This document shows, piece after piece, positions 61,456-64,000 of a DNA stretch of 64,000 nucleotides (its first letter is position 1; each line of letters opens with the position of its first letter). The stretch covers positions 1 to 64,000 of the forward strand of contig VXQP01000073.1 of assembly GCA_009838965.1 (NCBI GenBank), read 5' to 3'. The position numbers were made by a program, and so were the translations under genes. The notes below the pieces were generated by a model that was not told the DNA's origin, ran no database searches, and saw nothing but the letters and a program-made list of their open reading frames with translations. This DNA comes from Chloroflexota bacterium. GTDB lineage: Bacteria; Chloroflexota; Dehalococcoidia; Lucifugimonadales; Australimonadaceae.

Positions 61456-61473
61456 GGGGACGCCGCCGTCCCC
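61456..61473 (+). terminator. short hairpin after the LigJ-like gene
   Basis: GGGGACG-CCGC-CGTCCCC, a 7-bp stem with a 4-base loop directly after the stop. No T-tract; it may aid the stronger hairpin just downstream. Confidence 0.5.
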
Positions 61474-61492
61474 ATAACCGCACTGTACGGAA

Positions 61493-61523
61493 AACGGAGG
61501 GCTCCGATTTGGCGCCCTCCGTT
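61493..61523 (+). terminator. main terminator hairpin after the LigJ-like gene
   Basis: AACGGAGGGC with complementary GCCCTCCGTT, 10-bp stem, 11-base loop, preceded by an A-run. T-rich on one side only (CCGTTCACG). Confidence 0.7.
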
Positions 61524-61622
61524 CACGCCTAAGAAATCGACCGGAAAATTGGGGTCGATAACATCTCGCGCGTTTCCCTCACTGGTCTTACAATTCGTAC
61601 TGTAGTTGAACGGAGGTGGCGC

Positions 61623-61844
61623 ATGGTCGCACCGCGGGAGTGGAAGTCTCAGGCAGCCGAACAGATCCAGTTGATGGGGGCCAGTGGCAGCAGCGAGGTC
61701 CTGTTCGGTGCAGGCAAGCGACTCATGCCTGCCGACGAGATGCTGCCCCGCCAGATGCGCCAGGAGGCGCTGCGCCGGGCGGCCAGACCACAGTCGCCCC
61801 CGCGCCCGCGCTCCATCGGGTTCCGGGCCTGGCTGCATCGCTAA
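61623..61844 (+). CDS. small basic protein of unknown function
   Basis: A 73-residue protein with a strong ribosome site (GGAGGTGGCGC before the ATG). Middle part LMGASGSSEVLFGAGKRLM, a proline-rich basic C terminus (RPQSPPRPRSIGF) and no membrane segment. I do not recognise it. It is isolated between the terminator of the LigJ-like gene and the convergent asparaginase-like gene. Coding is supported by the ribosome site and by position, not by homology. Confidence 0.5.
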   Translation: MVAPREWKSQAAEQIQLMGASGSSEVLFGAGKRLMPADEMLPRQMRQEALRRAARPQSPPRPRSIGFRAWLHR

Positions 61845-61859
61845 TCTGACGCCTCGCCC

Positions 61860-63452
61860 CTAGTGCGTGTCGAATAGCTCCTGGTAGCGAGCGATAGCCG
61901 CGAGCGCCGCTTCGCGCTCCTGCGCCGTCGGGTTGCGCGGGTCGCGCGCCTTCGGCAGACGCCCCAGCCGTAGCATCGCCGCACGCAGGAGCACCCGCGC
62001 CTTGATGGCGTCCAGGTTGCTTCCCTCTATCGTCAGGTCGTTCGCATTGGGCGGCATCGCTCCCTCCGGGTCGCCCCGGCTCACCCGCGCGACCGGCATC
62101 CCGCTGTAGACCGCGATGGCAAGCGCCGCGACCTGGCTCGGCAGCGAAGAGCCGGTCCCCGCCGCTCCCTCCAGCACGAACCCATGAAAGCGCGGAGCGC
62201 CGGGCTCATCCGACGCCTGCTGCGCCAGCCCGCGCTCGACGCGCGCCATGATGTCCACCTCCACGTCAGGGTCCGCCGTGTCCTCCTCCGCCATGTAGTG
62301 GCCGTACTTCACCATATGCACCGGCGCGATGGCGTCGCCGCGCAGCGAGCCGTCGTCGTCCTTGATGCGCACGCTCACGGACGCCGCGCTGTCGCCGTAC
62401 TCCTGGAAAGTCACCTCGGAGGGCAGTCCCTTCACCGCAACCTCGGACGTGCCCGTCGTCCGGTACGCGGGGCGGAACCAGACGCGCACCGTCTCGCCCG
62501 CGCTGCCGAGCACGCCGCCGTGCCCGCCGGTCGCGCGGTAGCCGCCCGGGCGCGCGTCACCCTTCTTGAACGTGCGTGCCGCGAATATCTGCTCGTCCAC
62601 GATGCCGACCGCACCCAGCCCCGCGCCGAGGCCGGACGTGATGTAACGCGCCGCGTCCACGATGTTCCGGTCGCCGTCGTTCGCAAGCGTCCCGTGCGCC
62701 CGCTGCGACGATATGCCTACGAAGGGCAGATCGGTGTCGAGTACGATGCTCAGCCAGTAGAGCGTCTCCTCGACGTGCGGGCTGCCCTCCAACCAGATGA
62801 AGCCGTCGTACTGCCCGGAGTCGATGGTCTGCTGCACGATGTTCACGGCGCGGGCCATCGCCGCATTCGACAGGAACTTCCCAAGCGGGCGGGGACTGTA
62901 CGGGAAGAAGTCGCGCCCCGCCGTCTCGCCCTGCTTCGTGTACCCCGCAGGAGGCAGCACGCGCACGAAGTCGTAGTCCGCGATCCTGTCCAGTTCGCTC
63001 GCCGCGCCGTCGTGGCCGCGCCCGGCCAGCCCCCTGTCTATGTTCTCGAACAGCCGCGATGCATCGGGAAAGAACGTCTGCCGCCCGCCGTAGTTGACGG
63101 CCGCGTTCGTCAGGTCCGCGTCCTCGAACGGCGTGCCGTCGGCCGAGCCGTCGGCGCGGCGCGCCATGTAGGGCAGGAGGTACGCGCCGTCCTCCGGGCG
63201 CAACTCAACCTCGTAGTACTCCTTGCCGTCGTCGTAGTACACCTCGGCGGCGTCGGACTCCAGCGGGTGCGCGCTGAACTTCGCGATGCGCACCCGCACC
63301 GGCTCATGCAGCCGCTGCGGCACGAGGTGGTCGAACCGCCCTTCGATCTGCGGCTCGTCCGCATTCCGCCCCTTGTTGCTCGTCACGAGCGTCGGTGTGT
63401 TCGCTATCGTCGACCGCGGCCCCGAGAACACCGCTATGCGTGGCTTCGCCAT
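61860..63452 (-). CDS. divergent asparaginase-family protein
   Basis: A 530-residue protein with the asparaginase/glutaminase two-domain fold. The N-terminal stretch IAVFSGPRSTIANTPT replaces the family GGTIA loop; YDGFIWLEGSPHVEETLYW occupies the place of the canonical HGTDTMEET. DEQIFAARTFKKGDA keeps the active-site Lys. The C-terminal domain has GFVLEGAAGTGSSLPSQVA. The Thr-Asp pair of the catalytic centre is thus Ser-Pro here. An extra ~100-residue middle segment and several insertions make it longer than usual (~330). The activity is probably altered. Confidence 0.72.
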   Translation of the reverse strand: MAKPRIAVFSGPRSTIANTPTLVTSNKGRNADEPQIEGRFDHLVPQRLHEPVRVRIAKFSAHPLESDAAEVYYDDGKEYYEVELRPEDGAYLLPYMARRADGSADGTPFEDADLTNAAVNYGGRQTFFPDASRLFENIDRGLAGRGHDGAASELDRIADYDFVRVLPPAGYTKQGETAGRDFFPYSPRPLGKFLSNAAMARAVNIVQQTIDSGQYDGFIWLEGSPHVEETLYWLSIVLDTDLPFVGISSQRAHGTLANDGDRNIVDAARYITSGLGAGLGAVGIVDEQIFAARTFKKGDARPGGYRATGGHGGVLGSAGETVRVWFRPAYRTTGTSEVAVKGLPSEVTFQEYGDSAASVSVRIKDDDGSLRGDAIAPVHMVKYGHYMAEEDTADPDVEVDIMARVERGLAQQASDEPGAPRFHGFVLEGAAGTGSSLPSQVAALAIAVYSGMPVARVSRGDPEGAMPPNANDLTIEGSNLDAIKARVLLRAAMLRLGRLPKARDPRNPTAQEREAALAAIARYQELFDTH

Positions 63453-63474
63453 CGAATCATCCTCCTGTTTGATC

Positions 63475-63967
63475 CCCTCTCCTGAGGGAGAGGGCTAGGG
63501 TGAGGGCCCTCTGGGTGGTGAGGGGTTCAGGCCGTCTCCGCGTTGCAACTCTGCCAGCAATGCCTCCAGCACCCCATCGATATTCTTCAGCACGTCATTG
63601 TTCCATACGCGCATCACGCGGTAACCATGACGCTCTATCTGTCTGGTCCGCCGTTCATCAGCCTCCGTTCGTTCCTGATGCTGACTTCCATCCAACTCGA
63701 CGATGAGCTTGCCCTCCTCGCACACCAAATCGGCGATGAACCATGCGATAGGAACCTGACGCCGAAACTTATACCCGCCGAGTTGCCTCGCCCTAACCCG
63801 TTGCCAGAGCGCCTGCTCCGCATCCGTGGAAGCGGACCTGAGTTCGCGGCTTCTTGCGATGGAATCCATACGTATTTCTCTGTTCCTTTACAACTCTGGT
63901 CTGCTATCCAACAGAGGGCCCTCACCCGCCTCCGCTGAGCGGCGGCACCCTCTCCCTCAGGAGAGGG
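63475..63967 (-). mobile_element. 493-bp DUF559 unit bounded by inverted repeats
   Basis: Outer arms are identical 20-mers CCCTCTCCTGAGGGAGAGGG, themselves palindromic, at 63475-63494 and, as the complement, 63948-63967. Inner arms GGGTGAGGGCCCTCTG (63498-63513) and its exact complement (63912-63927) lie inside them. The DUF559 gene fills the middle, and its last codons and stop are encoded by the left arm. The layout resembles a small transposable or homing unit, though no transposase is present and target duplications are not clear. Confidence 0.5.
63495..63869 (-). CDS. DUF559 (PD-(D/E)xK, Vsr-like) endonuclease-domain protein
   Basis: A 124-residue protein of the DUF559 family, related to very-short-patch-repair nucleases. 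Core features are RQLGGYKFRRQVPIAWFIAD, the catalytic GKLIVELDGSQHQ (Asp/Glu-x-Lys-type site) and the C-terminal ERHGYRVMRVWNNDVLKN. Its final residues (NPSPPRGPSP) and stop come from a repeat of family C. Shine-Dalgarno is weak (AAAGGAA, 13 bases away). Role unknown; nuclease activity is expected from the fold. Confidence 0.85.
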   Translation of the reverse strand: MDSIARSRELRSASTDAEQALWQRVRARQLGGYKFRRQVPIAWFIADLVCEEGKLIVELDGSQHQERTEADERRTRQIERHGYRVMRVWNNDVLKNIDGVLEALLAELQRGDGLNPSPPRGPSP

Positions 63968-64000
63968 TCAATCTACCCCCGCGCCTTACTCCGCGCCGAT

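Noticed and set aside
1-64000. tRNA, rRNA or riboswitch genes
   Set aside because: I looked for T-arm-like GTTCGAA motifs and conserved rRNA blocks. The few hits fall inside protein genes and have no cloverleaf context. No riboswitch pattern was convincing.

Overview
The window is GC-rich, tightly packed DNA with no rRNA, tRNA or CRISPR array that I can find. Gene content suggests a free-living heterotrophic bacterium. It carries many amidohydrolases, bicupins, decarboxylase-like proteins, a fused B12-dependent mutase, an F420/FMN-type PPOX protein and a CoxL-type molybdenum subunit, a mix that resembles Chloroflexota of the Dehalococcoidia/SAR202 type. That placement is inference only; no marker gene here settles it.

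Layout. 0-3.4 kb: the 3' end of miaA, then a three-gene operon for the lower protocatechuate 4,5-cleavage pathway (RraA/LigK-like aldolase, PrpF/GalD-like tautomerase, LigI lactonase). 3.4-8 kb: NfeD and SPFH membrane-quality proteins, a lipoprotein and an MFS exporter. 8-13.1 kb (minus): tkt-pgi-zwf, a sugar phosphate/NADPH cluster. 13.3-16.6 kb: an ornithine-cyclodeaminase-family protein, a double GNAT and the first bicupin. 17-25 kb: a beta-hydroxyacid dehydrogenase, a CoxL-type subunit coupled to a LigJ-like hydratase, a Met-rich DM13 protein, a quinone reductase and a tandem pair of membrane proteins. 25-32 kb: a secreted alpha/beta hydrolase, a DUF318 permease encoded as two half-genes, and two ABC-2 exporters in one overlapping operon. 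31.9-43 kb: IcmF-type mutase, zinc alcohol dehydrogenase, a nucleobase permease with an extra C-terminal domain, an acetyl-CoA synthetase-like ligase, an ADP-ribosylglycohydrolase and an aldehyde dehydrogenase. 43-49 kb (minus): a six-gene operon of two amidohydrolases, an M29/NicX-like protein, two Pht5-like decarboxylases and a 3-His cupin. 49-61.5 kb: two further bicupins, a second cyclodeaminase, a Pht4-like dehydrogenase, a LigB-like ring-cleavage dioxygenase, VOC proteins, a GMC oxidoreductase, an SDR and a second LigJ-like hydratase. 61.6-64 kb: a divergent asparaginase-like protein and a DUF559 nuclease gene framed by inverted repeats.

Working model. Nearly every step from a 4,5-dihydroxyphthalate-like acid through protocatechuate to pyruvate and oxaloacetate has at least one candidate here: Pht4-like, Pht5-like, LigB-like, LigI, LigJ-like and LigK-like. 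They are scattered among redox enzymes and transporters rather than placed in one operon. The 43-49 kb operon and the repeated bicupin/cyclodeaminase neighbourhoods are the best candidates for an undescribed aromatic or N-heteroaromatic pathway. Three dispersed palindromic repeat families punctuate the window. One copy is read through in frame inside the mutase gene, and another encodes the 3' end of the DUF559 gene.
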